Under the pieces are notes generated by a model. The model saw only the letters and a program-made list of their open reading frames with translations, was not told where the DNA came from and ran no database searches. The translations under genes were made by a program, and so were the position numbers. A stretch of DNA of 64,000 nucleotides from the NCBI RefSeq assembly GCF_002159975.1, contig NZ_NFJR01000006.1, positions 161,600 to 225,599 on the forward strand. Reading direction: 5' to 3'. The DNA comes from Barnesiella sp. An22 (GTDB lineage Bacteria > Bacteroidota > Bacteroidia > Bacteroidales > Barnesiellaceae). Every line of letters begins with the position of its first letter. The stretch's first letter is position 1. Below, piece after piece: positions 17,947-27,711 of this stretch.

Positions 17947-19680
17947 ATGAGAAAAGTCATTTTCTTCCTTCTGGGGCTACTTCTTTCCCTCTGTGCATGC
18001 AAGGAGGAGAAACAGCAAGAACCCGAAATGCCCGGAACCCCTCCCGATGAGATTATCCTCACCGTATCGCCCGAACAACTGACTTTCGACGAGAACGATG
18101 CGTCGAAAAACGTCGTCACTGTCAGCACCAACACCTCGTGGCGGGCAACCGTGGCGAATGCCGCCCTGAAGATAGATCGAAGCGAGGGGACAAGCGGCGA
18201 GTGGACGATACGCATCACCGACGCTCCGGTCGGCGAGAGTTGCAAGCTCACCGTATCGACCGTACCCCGGAGCGACAACGAGAAAGCAGTCGTGCGCGAG
18301 GTGACCGTCACACGCGAAGCGGCGGTCGTTATCCCCGAACGCACTGTTATCTATAACAACGATTTCGACCGGGAGGTGGCGCAAAAGAATACCTACTGGC
18401 CCTACCTCGACCAGTTCGACGGCTGGAAAAATGCCTCGGGCACCGGCCAGGGCAGCGAGACCTACGACCAGATGAGCGTATCGGTGCGGAGCGACTGGAC
18501 CTCGGACTACGCCCCGTCGGCCGACTACAAGCCTTACGCTTCAGGAAAAAACAACCTCTACTTCAACAAGAGCGGCAGTTTCGTCGCCATCAACGGCATA
18601 CGGGTGGGCGAAGAACGCGACTTCGTGTTGCAATTCGGTAGTTCCGAGAACAAACTGTTCGACTACACCGACCTGCGGGTCGAGGTGGGTAACGGCTCGA
18701 CGTGGATTGCTCTCGACTATACCCGGCCGCTGACCAACAACTGGGAGCTCACTACCTGCGAGTTTTCGGTCGAGGGCCTTACCGACGGCACCCTCGGTAT
18801 CCGGTTCAGCACCACCGACGGGGCCAACATGATGCGCATCGACGATGTGCGGCTGACCGACGGCGACCCGTCGGGCCAGGTCATCGCCTTTGACAATACC
18901 GTCTACCCCCCGGCCGAGCTGCCGGTCTACGGCACCAGCGACGAGGTGGTGACACACTACGGACTCATCGACGGCCAACGGGTGCGCAACTACACCCTGC
19001 TCTTCGACCGCGACAAACATGCCGCCCTGTGGGTGGCCTACCCCCTGCACGCCTGCTACCGGGGTGGCAGCGGACGTACCGACGCCTGGGCAGCCGACCC
19101 CTTGATTGAGGAGAGTTTCCAGGCACTGCTCTACGGCAATCCCTACTGCTACTACGACGGCTACTCGCGCGGCCACCAGATACCCTCGGGCGACCGCACC
19201 GTGAACGACGAGCTGAACAGCCAGACCTTCTACGCCTCGAACATGACGCCGCAAAACAGCGACTTCAACAGCGGCGTGTGGGAGTCGCTCGAGAGTAAAA
19301 TCCGCAACAACATCTGCAACGATACCCTCTATGTGGTGACGGGCTGCTACTTCGGCAACGGATACACCACGACCTACGACGGCAGCTACGGCAGCAGCCG
19401 CGACCCCAACGCCAAACTGTGCGCCGTGCCTACCCACTACTTCAAGGTAATCCTGCGTACCCGCTCGGGCAATACGGGGAAAGCCATAGGCCAGTGCGAC
19501 GCCGGCGAACTGAAAGCCATCGGCTTCTGGCTCGAGCATCGTAGCGACTATCCCGCCGCCTTCAGTACCGACTGTTGCAAATCGGTAGAGTATATCGAGC
19601 AACAGACGGGATTCACCTTCTTCCCCACGGTCGACGCCGCGGTGAAACAACAATGCACACCCTCAGAGTGGGCTCTCTAA
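17947..19680 (+). CDS. Lipoprotein with BACON-like domain and DNA/RNA non-specific endonuclease domain
   Basis: 577 residues. Lipoprotein signal MRKVIFFLLGLLLSLCAC (Cys at 16/18). Residues about 36-128 form a BACON-like beta-sandwich (ILTVSPEQLTFDENDASKNV, SWRATV). A second beta-sandwich covers about 135-310. Residues about 330-577 form the NUC (sugar-non-specific endonuclease) domain: YSRGHQIPSGDR near 407-418 with the catalytic His, then FYASNMTPQNSDFNSGVW with the metal-ligand Asn, and YVVTGCYFGNG. The canonical DRGH is SRGH here, a variation I associate with Bacteroidetes members. It probably degrades extracellular nucleic acid at the cell surface. It stands alone and converges on pgeF. 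Confidence 0.88.
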   Translation: MRKVIFFLLGLLLSLCACKEEKQQEPEMPGTPPDEIILTVSPEQLTFDENDASKNVVTVSTNTSWRATVANAALKIDRSEGTSGEWTIRITDAPVGESCKLTVSTVPRSDNEKAVVREVTVTREAAVVIPERTVIYNNDFDREVAQKNTYWPYLDQFDGWKNASGTGQGSETYDQMSVSVRSDWTSDYAPSADYKPYASGKNNLYFNKSGSFVAINGIRVGEERDFVLQFGSSENKLFDYTDLRVEVGNGSTWIALDYTRPLTNNWELTTCEFSVEGLTDGTLGIRFSTTDGANMMRIDDVRLTDGDPSGQVIAFDNTVYPPAELPVYGTSDEVVTHYGLIDGQRVRNYTLLFDRDKHAALWVAYPLHACYRGGSGRTDAWAADPLIEESFQALLYGNPYCYYDGYSRGHQIPSGDRTVNDELNSQTFYASNMTPQNSDFNSGVWESLESKIRNNICNDTLYVVTGCYFGNGYTTTYDGSYGSSRDPNAKLCAVPTHYFKVILRTRSGNTGKAIGQCDAGELKAIGFWLEHRSDYPAAFSTDCCKSVEYIEQQTGFTFFPTVDAAVKQQCTPSEWAL

Positions 19681-19756
19681 CCTATCCCCACTGAGACAGA
19701 CAATACTAAAACAGGGGAAACGCCGACCGCCAGACGACTGATGTGCGGTCGATTAT

Positions 19757-19805
19757 AAAAGACTGTAACCCGACGACTCGATCGAGGGTTCAGTCTTTTT
19801 TATTT
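19757..19805. terminator. Bidirectional terminator between the nuclease gene and pgeF
   Basis: AAAAGACTG pairs with CAGTCTTTT and AACCC with GGGTT around a short loop; A-tract on the left and T-tract on the right allow use in both directions. Confidence 0.75.
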
Positions 19806-19877
19806 CGGTACAGACAGAGTTTCCCGGGCTGTAAAAAGAGGCCCGCGTAATGTCAAAGGCAGGCAACAGAACGGGGC

Positions 19878-20690
19878 TTACCCCTCCTGCCGAAAATACA
19901 ATCCGGTGAGAAAACGGCCGGAGCGCACACCCAGTGCCCGTGCCGAGAAAAATTCGTCGCTGTGCTCCCGGGTACAGATACCGGCCACCTCGATGTGCGA
20001 AAGTTCCACCCCGCAAGCCTCCAGCTCCTCGACGGCTGCCGCCCACAGGTCGATGTGCGACCGGCGCGACGGATAGCGCCGCACCACAGCCCGCTCGTCG
20101 AATCCGGCCGAGAGGAAAGCCTCGACCACCTCGTCGCCCACCTCGAAACTGTCGGGACCTATCGACGGCCCCACCGCTGCATACAAGCGGGCGGGCCGGG
20201 TATCGTAACGGGCTTGCATCGACTCGACCGTAGCGCGGATGATGTGGGCCGCCATGCCCCGCCACCCCGCATGCACGGCGGCACAAGCCCGGTGGTCGGG
20301 GTCGTAGAGCAGCACCGGCACACAATCGGCCGTAGAGACGGCCACAGCTATTCCGGTGCGGTCGGTCATCACCGCATCGACACCCTCGAGCATCTGTCGC
20401 CTATCGCCGTCAGGGCTGTCCTGCCAGTCGCGGGAAACCGCAGCCACCTCCACCCCATGCACCTGATGGGGAGCAGCCAGGCAGTCGAACCCCAGGGCAT
20501 CGCGCAGCCGCTGCCGATTGGCAGCAACCCGCTCGGGAGCATCGTCGGTATATTCGCCCAGATTATCGGTCGAGAAAGAATCGTCCGTCACAACGCCCCC
20601 TCGGGTAGTGACAAAGGTGACGACACCCGGCAGCGCATCGAAAAGCGGGAAAGAGTACCAGCGGAAGGTATCGGTCGTGTGCAGAATCAT
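19878..20690 (-). CDS. pgeF: PgeF/YfiH-family polyphenol oxidase (laccase-domain purine nucleoside phosphorylase type)
   Basis: 270 residues from ATG at 20690, chosen because it overlaps the obgE stop codon as TGATG. Cu-oxidase_4 family motifs are APHQVHGVEV near 75, STADCVPVLLYDPDHRACAA near 120 and AVHAGWRGMA with the conserved His, plus CTREHSDEFFSARA in the C-terminal third. The family has been linked to peptidoglycan-editing fidelity in E. coli and to purine nucleoside phosphorolysis in LACC1-type members. Translational coupling to obgE suggests co-expression. Confidence 0.92.
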   Translation of the reverse strand: MILHTTDTFRWYSFPLFDALPGVVTFVTTRGGVVTDDSFSTDNLGEYTDDAPERVAANRQRLRDALGFDCLAAPHQVHGVEVAAVSRDWQDSPDGDRRQMLEGVDAVMTDRTGIAVAVSTADCVPVLLYDPDHRACAAVHAGWRGMAAHIIRATVESMQARYDTRPARLYAAVGPSIGPDSFEVGDEVVEAFLSAGFDERAVVRRYPSRRSHIDLWAAAVEELEACGVELSHIEVAGICTREHSDEFFSARALGVRSGRFLTGLYFRQEG

Positions 20691-21826
20691 CACCACTCCT
20701 CTTCGTCGAAGTTATCGCCGTCGACCAGGTCGTCGGCCTCATCGTCGAGCCCGGCGCTCGTATCGAAATTGTCCTCCTCGGCTACCCGGTGACGGGCATC
20801 GAGGTTGCGGTGCGTCAAGGTCATCACCCGGTTGGACTCGTCGTTGAGCTGATTCCACAAGAGATCTTTCAATTCGGTAATGCCCAGCCCCGTCACCGAC
20901 GAAATAAATACGGTAGGGATGTCGGGCAAATCCTCTTTCAGGGCCTCGAGCAACTCGTCGTCGAGCATGTCGCACTTGGTCACGGCCAGCACCCGCTGCT
21001 TGTCCTGCAAATCGGGGTTAAAGGCGGTGAGCTCGCGCAGCAGGATTTCGTACTCGCCCCGAATGCTGTCGGCATCGGCCGGCACCATAAAGAGCAACAC
21101 GGCATTGCGCTCGACGTGGCGGAGGAAACGCAACCCCAGACCCTTGCCCTCGCTGGCCCCCTCGATGATACCTGGAATATCGGCCATCACAAACGAGCGG
21201 TTGTCGCGATACGAGACAATGCCCAGATTGGGTTCGAGGGTGGTAAAGGGATAGTCGGCAATCTTGGGACGGGCTGCCGATATGGTAGAGAGCAGGGTCG
21301 ATTTGCCCGCATTGGGGAATCCCACCAGACCCACATCGGCCAGCAGTTTCAGCTCCAGAATCACGGTGCGCTCGATAGCCGGCTCACCGGGCTGGGCATA
21401 ACGCGGAGTCTGGTTGGTGGCCGACTTGAAATGCCAGTTGCCCAAGCCTCCCCGGCCCCCTTTGAGAAGCACCAGCTCCTCGCCGTCCTGGGTTACCTCG
21501 CACAGGAACTCGCCCGTGTCGGCATCGAATACCGCCGTACCGCAGGGCACCTCGATGGTCTTGTCCTCACCATCCTTGCCGAAACTGCGGTTGGCCCCGC
21601 CGGGCGAACCATTGCCGGCAAAGACGTGACGCGAATATTTCAGGTGCAGCAGAGTCCACAAATTGCGGTTGGCCCGCAAATAAATATTACCGCCCCGGCC
21701 GCCGTCGCCGCCGTCGGGACCGCCTTTGGGCACATACTTGGCCCGGTACAGGTGCATGGCTCCGGCGCCACCCTTGCCCGAGCGACAAAGTATCTTCACA
21801 TAATCTACAAAATTCGACTCTGCCAT
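20690..21826 (-). CDS. obgE: Obg-family GTPase
   Basis: 378 residues. The Gly-rich Obg fold occupies about 1-158 ([18 protein letters not shown]). The G domain follows with the P-loop GFPNAGKST near 167, switch [13 protein letters not shown]3 [17 protein letters not shown], NKxD-equivalent TKCD and G5 SSVTGLG. An acidic tail ([18 protein letters not shown]) ends the protein. Obg binds the 50S subunit and takes part in ribosome assembly and stringent control. The start at 21826 lies just downstream of a series of repeated promoters. Confidence 0.97.
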   Translation of the reverse strand: MAESNFVDYVKILCRSGKGGAGAMHLYRAKYVPKGGPDGGDGGRGGNIYLRANRNLWTLLHLKYSRHVFAGNGSPGGANRSFGKDGEDKTIEVPCGTAVFDADTGEFLCEVTQDGEELVLLKGGRGGLGNWHFKSATNQTPRYAQPGEPAIERTVILELKLLADVGLVGFPNAGKSTLLSTISAARPKIADYPFTTLEPNLGIVSYRDNRSFVMADIPGIIEGASEGKGLGLRFLRHVERNAVLLFMVPADADSIRGEYEILLRELTAFNPDLQDKQRVLAVTKCDMLDDELLEALKEDLPDIPTVFISSVTGLGITELKDLLWNQLNDESNRVMTLTHRNLDARHRVAEEDNFDTSAGLDDEADDLVDGDNFDEEEW

Positions 21827-21854
21827 ATTCTTCTCTTATTTTTATTATCCGCTG

Positions 21855-22119
21855 CAAAGATAGTGAAAGGCGAGAGCAGTGGCAAATGAAAACTTTGTTT
21901 TCAAATTTGACCATGCCGAGCCGCCTCCTGTCTTCTACAAAGATAGTGAAAGGCGAGAGCAGTGGCAAATGAAAACTTTGTTTTCAAATTTGACCATGTC
22001 GAGCCACCTCCTGTCTTCGTGTAACAAACGATAGTGAAAAGTGGTCGGAGAGGCAAACCGAAACAAAATTTCGAGTCTGATTATCCCGAACCGCATCCCA
22101 TCTTCTATCCATAAAGATA
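21855..22119 (-). promoter_or_regulatory. Tandem repeated promoters upstream of obgE
   Basis: An 83-bp unit occurs twice almost identically (starting 21855 and 21938), with a diverged third copy (about 22025) and a partial fourth (about 22112). On the minus strand each of the first two units has TATCTTTG (21862-21855, 21945-21938) and TTTG (21886-21883, 21969-21966) separated by exactly 20 bp, a textbook Bacteroidetes promoter; the third keeps the 20-bp spacing with a degenerate -7. Upstream of each -33 sits a GAAAACaaaGTTTTC palindrome. The same module, opposite orientation, precedes nnr. Beyond it, 22120-22280 is AT-rich with nothing recognisable. Confidence 0.75.
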
Positions 22120-22288
22120 GAAACAAAAAGTCAAACCCCATCGGGTTTCAGACACTTTATCTTTTTTAAATAGGAATACCGATTTGTACAGCGATAGTCC
22201 CTTATCGAGATTTCAAGTAAAATCTACCGATAAGAAAAATAAATAAAAATTCACAATAACTCTTTTTAATAAAGATTTTATGTATATA

Positions 22289-22319
22289 TTTCCATATATT
22301 ATGGAAACATATACCTTTG
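22289..22319 (+). promoter_or_regulatory. Promoter of the leucine-rich-repeat protein gene
   Basis: TACCTTTG at 22312-22319 fits the -7 consensus; TTTC at 22289-22292, 19 bp upstream, is a one-mismatch -33 box. The ATG follows 30 bp later. Confidence 0.6.
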
Positions 22320-22348
22320 CAGTCGTATTAACTAAAACAGGTATAACT

Positions 22349-24385
22349 ATGAAGAGATTTCTTACTTTTTTTGCTCTCATTACAGCTCTTTGCCCGTTCC
22401 AGTCCAAAGCCGCAGATGCTACAACATTTGAGGTAAATCGAATCCAATACACCGTTACCGGCGAGAATACGGTAGGCGTGTCGGGATTTAACGAGACGTA
22501 TGGATCGGACGAAACCCCGATGACCGAAGTTATCATTCCCGAATCGGTCGCTTACGAAGGGAAAGACTACACCGTGACTTCGCTCGAAGAGTATGCCTTC
22601 CAGTGGTTGTCGGACATTCGCAAAATCGAAATGCCCAATACGGTAACGGCTCTGAAAAACAACGCCATCTACTACAACTACGATCTGGAAGAGGTGGTAC
22701 TGTCGCAAAACCTCACCACACTGGGAGCCTATGCCCTGGCTTCGAACAGCAAACTGAGCTCGCTGGCTATTCCGGCCGGAGTGACCGAGATTCCGCAAAG
22801 TTGTTTCTTCAATGACCAGGGACTGACCACTATCACCTTTGCCGGTGACTTCACCTCGATAGGCAGTGGAGCCTTCTACAAGACGGCCATTACCGAGATT
22901 GAGATTCCCGGCAGCTGCAAGACGATTGGCAACAATGCCTTCCAGCTCTGCCCCAACCTGGCCCGGGTAACTCTGGACGAAGGAGTAGAAGTGCTGAGCG
23001 AAGGTGCCTTCAGAGAGTGCAGCAAACTGACCGAAATAAACCTCCCCGCCAGCCTCAAGTCGATAGGAGAATATGCTTTCCTCGATGACTCGTCGCTCGC
23101 TTCGGTAACCATCCCGGCCGGCGTAACCGAGATTGGCGACGCGGCCTTCTCCTACACGGGAGTAACAGCCTTCGAAGTAGAGGCCGGCAACACCGTATGC
23201 CAAGCCATAAACGGGGTATTGTACTCGGCCGACGGTAAAGTGCTCATGGCCTATCCGACAAAAGCCGAAGCTACCGAATACACCATTGCCGACGGCTGTC
23301 TGGGTGTGGGCGAAGGTGCATTTGCGCACTCAAACGTACAGAAAATAGTTGTGCCCGATGGTATGCGTGCCTTCGACGACAACGCCTTCTCCGAGTCGGC
23401 CCTGTCCGAAATCAACTTCCCCGCATCGCTCGTACTGATGGGTAACCAGGCTTTTGCCTTGACGCAACTGACCACACTAGTTCTTCCCGAAAACATGACT
23501 GCCGTGTATGAAGGGACCTTTGCCCAGTGTACCGCTCTGAAATCGATAACGATTCCCGCAAGCATCCGCGACATCGAGGCCTACGCCTTCAACGGCAGCA
23601 CCGCTCTCACCGAAGTATTCTGCCTGGGTGCCACCCCTCCCGTACTGAACTATTACGAGGGTTACGACCACCCCTTTGGCAACCTTGAAGCCTCACAGGT
23701 AACCGTGTATGTTCCCAAAGGCTGCAAAGCCGACTATGAGGACAGCGAGTGGGGCTACCAGTTCGACCACATCGTCGAGTCGGCTACCGGAGTCTTGGCT
23801 TACGAGAGTGTGCTCCCTGCCAACGATTCGGAGCTCGAGACCCTCGGCACACTCGAAATTACCTTTGCCGACAACATCTCGCTCGTGCAACAATACCCCG
23901 AGGTAACCGTCGTAAAAGGCCAAGAGCTCTATGGCGAACCGGTCGTGAACGAAGGTGGCTGGATGGCCTATGCCAGCGGAAAAACGGTAAATGTATTCCC
24001 GGCCGATGAGTATCAAGAGGGCGTTCAACCCATTGTTCTGGAAAGCGGCGAAGAGTATTATGTGACTATCCCGGCCGGTATTGTCGAAAATGCCGACGGC
24101 GACCAAAATCAGAAAATCGTGCTCCACTACTCCGGCAAGGTTCAGTCGGGTATCGAACAACTCGAAGGCAATGCCTGCTTCGTAGCCCAAAATGCCGGCA
24201 TGCTGCAGGTGGTATTGGGCGAGCTGAGCAACTGTACGGTCGAGCTCTTCAACGCTACGGGCAACCTTGTCGATCGCATCGACGGGGCTCAAGGTTCGGT
24301 TTCGTTCCAACCTGCTGCCCAAGGCCTCTACCTCATTCGGGTAACTTCTGGTGGAACTGTCAAAACATTCAAAGTGGTCAAATAA
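22349..24385 (+). CDS. Secreted BspA-type leucine-rich-repeat protein with sorting-like tail
   Basis: 678 residues from ATG 22349, chosen for the signal peptide MKRFLTFFALITALCPFQSKA; an upstream in-frame ATG would overlap the promoter. Residues about 70-480 hold about 13 LRR_5 repeats of about 23 residues (for example LTTIGAYALASNSKLSSLAIPA without its variable ends). Residues about 490-610 form a beta-sandwich, and the end (ATGNLVDRIDGAQGSVSFQ, YLIRVTSGGTVKTFKVVK) is a sorting-like tail. BspA-like proteins of Bacteroidales bind host matrix proteins or other bacteria; that role here is inference. Monocistronic, followed by a terminator. Confidence 0.9.
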   Translation: MKRFLTFFALITALCPFQSKAADATTFEVNRIQYTVTGENTVGVSGFNETYGSDETPMTEVIIPESVAYEGKDYTVTSLEEYAFQWLSDIRKIEMPNTVTALKNNAIYYNYDLEEVVLSQNLTTLGAYALASNSKLSSLAIPAGVTEIPQSCFFNDQGLTTITFAGDFTSIGSGAFYKTAITEIEIPGSCKTIGNNAFQLCPNLARVTLDEGVEVLSEGAFRECSKLTEINLPASLKSIGEYAFLDDSSLASVTIPAGVTEIGDAAFSYTGVTAFEVEAGNTVCQAINGVLYSADGKVLMAYPTKAEATEYTIADGCLGVGEGAFAHSNVQKIVVPDGMRAFDDNAFSESALSEINFPASLVLMGNQAFALTQLTTLVLPENMTAVYEGTFAQCTALKSITIPASIRDIEAYAFNGSTALTEVFCLGATPPVLNYYEGYDHPFGNLEASQVTVYVPKGCKADYEDSEWGYQFDHIVESATGVLAYESVLPANDSELETLGTLEITFADNISLVQQYPEVTVVKGQELYGEPVVNEGGWMAYASGKTVNVFPADEYQEGVQPIVLESGEEYYVTIPAGIVENADGDQNQKIVLHYSGKVQSGIEQLEGNACFVAQNAGMLQVVLGELSNCTVELFNATGNLVDRIDGAQGSVSFQPAAQGLYLIRVTSGGTVKTFKVVK

Positions 24386-24408
24386 TTTTCCAAACACGCC
24401 ACTTGCAA

Positions 24409-24455
24409 AAGAGGGTGCCTTGTCAAGTCATCGACTTGAGGGCACCCTCTTCTTC
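24409..24455 (+). terminator. Terminator of the leucine-rich-repeat protein gene
   Basis: AAGAGGGTGCC (24409-24419) pairs with GGCACCCTCTT (24441-24451), and an inner TCAAGT/ACTTGA stem extends it; CTTCTTCTC follows. Confidence 0.75.
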
Positions 24456-24501
24456 TCTATCGACTCTTCCCTGCACGGGCAATTGAGGCAACACCAGACA
24501 C

Positions 24502-24537
24502 AAAAAAAAGGAGCACCCCGTCCGGGAGCACTCCTTT
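24502..24537 (-). terminator. Terminator of adk
   Basis: On the minus strand AAAGGAG...CTCCTTT encloses a GC-rich stem and ends in eight consecutive T residues, 20 bp after the adk stop codon. Confidence 0.85.
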
Positions 24538-24556
24538 CTGCCGGCTTGCATGCAGT

Positions 24557-25129
24557 TTACAAGCTGGCTATCTCTTTCTTGATGCTCTCGAAAATATCGT
24601 CGATGCTGCCCATGCCGGGGATAGCACGATATTTCTTCTCTTTCTGATAGAAGTCCTTGAGCGGTCTGGTCTGGTTGTGGTAGACATCGAGACGTTTCTG
24701 GATAGTCTCCAGGTTGTCGTCGCTGCGGCCCGATACCTGTCCGCGTTTCAGCAGACGGTCGATCAGCTCCTGCTCCTCGACCTCGAGACCCAGCACCACA
24801 TCTACCTGAGCCTGACGCTCGGCCAACATGCGGTTCAAAGCCTCGGCCTGTGCAATGGTACGGGGAAAACCGTCGAAGATGACGCCCTTCTTGGCCTCTT
24901 CGTGCGAGTCGAGTACATGAGCCAGAATATCGACCATCAACTCGTCGGGAATAAGCTGACCTTTCGAAATATACGAATCGGCTGTCTTGCCCAGTTCGGT
25001 ACCTTTGGCAATCTGCTCGCGCAATACATCACCCGTAGAAATATGGAACAGACCATACTCCTTGATAAGATTCTCGCTCTGAGTTCCTTTACCCGAACCC
25101 GGAGCGCCAAAAATAACTACATTCAACAT
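24557..25129 (-). CDS. adk: Adenylate kinase
   Basis: 190 residues. P-loop GAPGSGKGTQ at 8-17, the AMP-binding segment STGDVLREQIAKGTELGK, GFPRTIAQAEAL near 83, and a LID segment RLLKRGQVSGRSDDNLE that is short and has no zinc cysteines, fitting the roughly 190-residue class. It interconverts ATP and AMP with two ADP in the cytoplasm. It follows hpt by 37 bp on the same strand. Confidence 0.97.
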   Translation of the reverse strand: MLNVVIFGAPGSGKGTQSENLIKEYGLFHISTGDVLREQIAKGTELGKTADSYISKGQLIPDELMVDILAHVLDSHEEAKKGVIFDGFPRTIAQAEALNRMLAERQAQVDVVLGLEVEEQELIDRLLKRGQVSGRSDDNLETIQKRLDVYHNQTRPLKDFYQKEKKYRAIPGMGSIDDIFESIKKEIASL

Positions 25130-25166
25130 TTTACCTTAATATTATCCTATTCAACCTTGTGTTTGT

Positions 25167-25709
25167 TCAATCTTCGACAACGACATAAATATCTTTCAGA
25201 TTACGCCCCTGCTCGTCATAGTCGAGGCCATAACCCACGATAAAGGCGGGGGGAATCTCGAGCGCCACATAGTCGGGCTTTACATCGCACTTGAGCGACT
25301 CGGGCTTGAACAGCAGCGTGGCCACCTTCACCTCTTTGGGATTGTGGGCATAAAGCTGCTTGAGCAGCTGCTGGATGGTGAAACCCGTATCGACAATATC
25401 CTCGACCACCACTACCGTGCGGTCGGTAATATCTTGTTGCAAACCATAGATTTGTTTTACTTCGCCCGTCGAGTGCATGCCCTCGTACGATTTCATGCGG
25501 ATAAACGAAATCTCGGAATCGACCTTGATTTCGCGAAACAGATCGGCGGCAAAAACAAATGCACCGTTCAATACGCATAAAAAGAGGGGGTTCTTTCCGG
25601 CCAGGTCTTCGTTCATCTGCGAAGCGACACGAGCCACAGCCTCGGCAATCTTTTCTTTCGAAATATAGGGCGTGAAAAAACGGTCCTTAATCTGAATCTT
25701 TGTGTCCAT
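25167..25709 (-). CDS. hpt: Hypoxanthine phosphoribosyltransferase
   Basis: 180 residues. The PRPP-binding motif [15 protein letters not shown] lies near 100-114, with [15 protein letters not shown] and [18 protein letters not shown] (flexible loop) before it and [20 protein letters not shown] in the base-recognition end. It salvages hypoxanthine and usually guanine to nucleotides with PRPP. The purine-salvage role agrees with adk just downstream. A minus-strand TAACTTTG near 25736 could be the -7 box, without a good -33. Confidence 0.95.
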   Translation of the reverse strand: MDTKIQIKDRFFTPYISKEKIAEAVARVASQMNEDLAGKNPLFLCVLNGAFVFAADLFREIKVDSEISFIRMKSYEGMHSTGEVKQIYGLQQDITDRTVVVVEDIVDTGFTIQQLLKQLYAHNPKEVKVATLLFKPESLKCDVKPDYVALEIPPAFIVGYGLDYDEQGRNLKDIYVVVED

Positions 25710-25957
25710 TGGTGTTATTCTGAATGTTGCACAAAGTTATAATAAATCGCAAAAACTCCGATAACGACACACTATATTTTTGCAGAATTACCGTTTGCAT
25801 CGCCTCTTGACCTGCCAAAATATTTCTTAGCCCGTTTTTTTCGCATGTTTTCGAAGTAGACAGAATATGCTTCAATATAAAAAATCAAGCAAACTAGCTC
25901 TTCCTCTTTCGACTTTCGCTCTCTTTATAGATGATAAGATGCAGTTCGGCATAAATC

Positions 25958-26012
25958 AAAAACGAAAACTTCGTTTTCTTTTTGTCTCTGCTCTCACCTT
26001 TCACTATCTTTG
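25958..26012 (+). promoter_or_regulatory. Promoter of nnr, same module as the obgE repeats
   Basis: TTTG (25981-25984) and TATCTTTG (26005-26012) are 20 bp apart. The segment CTCACCTTTCACTATCTTTG is the same as in the obgE promoter repeats (CTCGCCTTTCACTATCTTTG), and a GAAAACTTCGTTTTC palindrome sits just upstream of the -33 box. The remaining part of the 348-bp gap (25710-25957) is AT-rich with no gene seen. Confidence 0.75.
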
Positions 26013-26057
26013 TAAGACTCCTCCCGGCCCTGTAGCCGAGGGTAAAACCTGTACGAC

Positions 26058-27587
26058 ATGAAACTATTTACGACCCAATCGACCAAGTTGCTCGACCAAC
26101 TTACTTTAGAATACGAGCCTATCGACTCGATCGACCTGATGGAGCGGGCAGCCGAAGCTCTCACCGAAGAGATCAGTAAAACCGTATCGCCCGACCGCCG
26201 CCTCTATATCTTTGCCGGCCCCGGCAACAACGGGGGCGATGCACTGGCTACGGCTCGCCTGCTGCTGGGATTGGGCTATCAACCGGCCGTCTATCTGTTC
26301 AATACCATGCCCAGCCATCGCCTGTCGACCGACTGCGCGCGCAACTGCGACCGATTGAGGGCTACCGGCATCACCCAGTTCTACGAAATCACCAACCAGT
26401 TTACTCCGCCCGAAATACAACGAGGCGATGTCATCATCGACGGCCTGTTCGGGGCCGGACTGCACGACCCGCTTTCGGGCGGATTTACCTCGCTGGCCCG
26501 ATATATCAACGAGTCCGAGGCCTTTGTCATCTCCATCGACATCCCCTCGGGCCTCTTCGGCGAATGGAATCCCGACGCCTCGCCCGACCGTGTGGTCAAA
26601 GCCGACCTCACCCTTACCCTCCAGACTCCTAAACTGGCTTTCTTCTTTGCCGAGAATACCCAGTTTACCGGTCGGGTCAAGGTGCTCGACATCGGTCTGC
26701 ACCCCCGGGCTATCGCCGAGACGGCCACCGACTACTACCTCACTACGGCCATCGATGTAGTCCGCCACCTGCATACTCGGGCCAAATACACCGACAAGCA
26801 CGACTACGGCCACCTGCTGCTTGCCGCCGGACAATACGGCATGGTGGGAGCTTCGGTTCTCGCCGCCCGGGCTGCCCTGCACAGCGGGGCCGGTCTGGTA
26901 TCGGTCCACGCGCCTCGCTGCGCCAACCTCATTCTGCAAACAGCTGTACCCGAAGCGCTCTTCTCGCCCGACAAAGGCGAAGAGCATATCGAAGAGATTC
27001 CCTCGAACCGGCGTTACACGGCGCTGGCCGCAGGCCCGGGCATGGGGTGCAACGCCACCTCGATAGCGGCTCTCAAGCATCTGCTTCAGGAGGTGAAGCA
27101 ACCCCTCGTGCTCGATGCCGACGCGCTGAACTGCATTGCTCAGGACCCGAGCATTCTGCAATCGCTGCCCTCCCGCACCATACTCACCCCGCATGTCATT
27201 GAACTGGAGCGCATGTTCGGCCCGCAAACCAGCGATGCCGACCGGCTGAAATGTGCCACTCATGTAGCTGTCAAATACGATATTATCGTGGTGCTGAAAG
27301 GGGCCCATACGGCCATAGCCATGCCCGACGGCTCAATCTACTTCAACTCCACGGGCAACCCCGGCATGGCTACCGCCGGCAGCGGCGACGTGCTTACCGG
27401 CATCATCGGCTCTCTGCTGGCCCAAGGCTATTCCCCCGAAGAGGCGGCTATCATCGGAGTATTCGTTCATGGTACGGCCGGCGACATTGCCGCCCGACAG
27501 GAGGGCGAAGAGTTCGTCACAGCCGGCGACATCGTGGCCCGTCTGGGACAAGCCTTCAAACAGATAAAAACGGAGCGAATGCAATAA
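26058..27587 (+). CDS. nnr: Bifunctional NAD(P)H-hydrate epimerase / ADP-dependent dehydratase
   Basis: 509 residues. The N-terminal YjeF_N epimerase domain (about 1-215) contains FAGPGNNGGDALATARLL and IIDGLFGAGLHDPLSG. The C-terminal ribokinase-like dehydratase domain (about 225-505) contains YGMVGASVLAARAALHSGAG, VLDADALN, TPHVIELERMFG and the signature NPGMATAGSGDVLTGIIGSL. The two halves together repair hydrated NADH and NADPH. The domain arrangement and length match the fused bacterial form. Confidence 0.96.
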   Translation: MKLFTTQSTKLLDQLTLEYEPIDSIDLMERAAEALTEEISKTVSPDRRLYIFAGPGNNGGDALATARLLLGLGYQPAVYLFNTMPSHRLSTDCARNCDRLRATGITQFYEITNQFTPPEIQRGDVIIDGLFGAGLHDPLSGGFTSLARYINESEAFVISIDIPSGLFGEWNPDASPDRVVKADLTLTLQTPKLAFFFAENTQFTGRVKVLDIGLHPRAIAETATDYYLTTAIDVVRHLHTRAKYTDKHDYGHLLLAAGQYGMVGASVLAARAALHSGAGLVSVHAPRCANLILQTAVPEALFSPDKGEEHIEEIPSNRRYTALAAGPGMGCNATSIAALKHLLQEVKQPLVLDADALNCIAQDPSILQSLPSRTILTPHVIELERMFGPQTSDADRLKCATHVAVKYDIIVVLKGAHTAIAMPDGSIYFNSTGNPGMATAGSGDVLTGIIGSLLAQGYSPEEAAIIGVFVHGTAGDIAARQEGEEFVTAGDIVARLGQAFKQIKTERMQ

Positions 27588-27711
27588 ATTTCAAAACATT
27601 CGCTATCTTTGTAAAAGATAGAATAACCCGGCGAGGGGAAAAAGCCTATGTACGGCTCCCGACTCCGAGTTCTCCCGAATGTAAACCAACAGCAAAACAA
27701 TACAAAGCTCT

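Noticed and set aside
24351..24647. Plus-strand frame across the adk terminator and the end of adk
   Set aside because: It crosses two terminators and overlaps adk in antisense.
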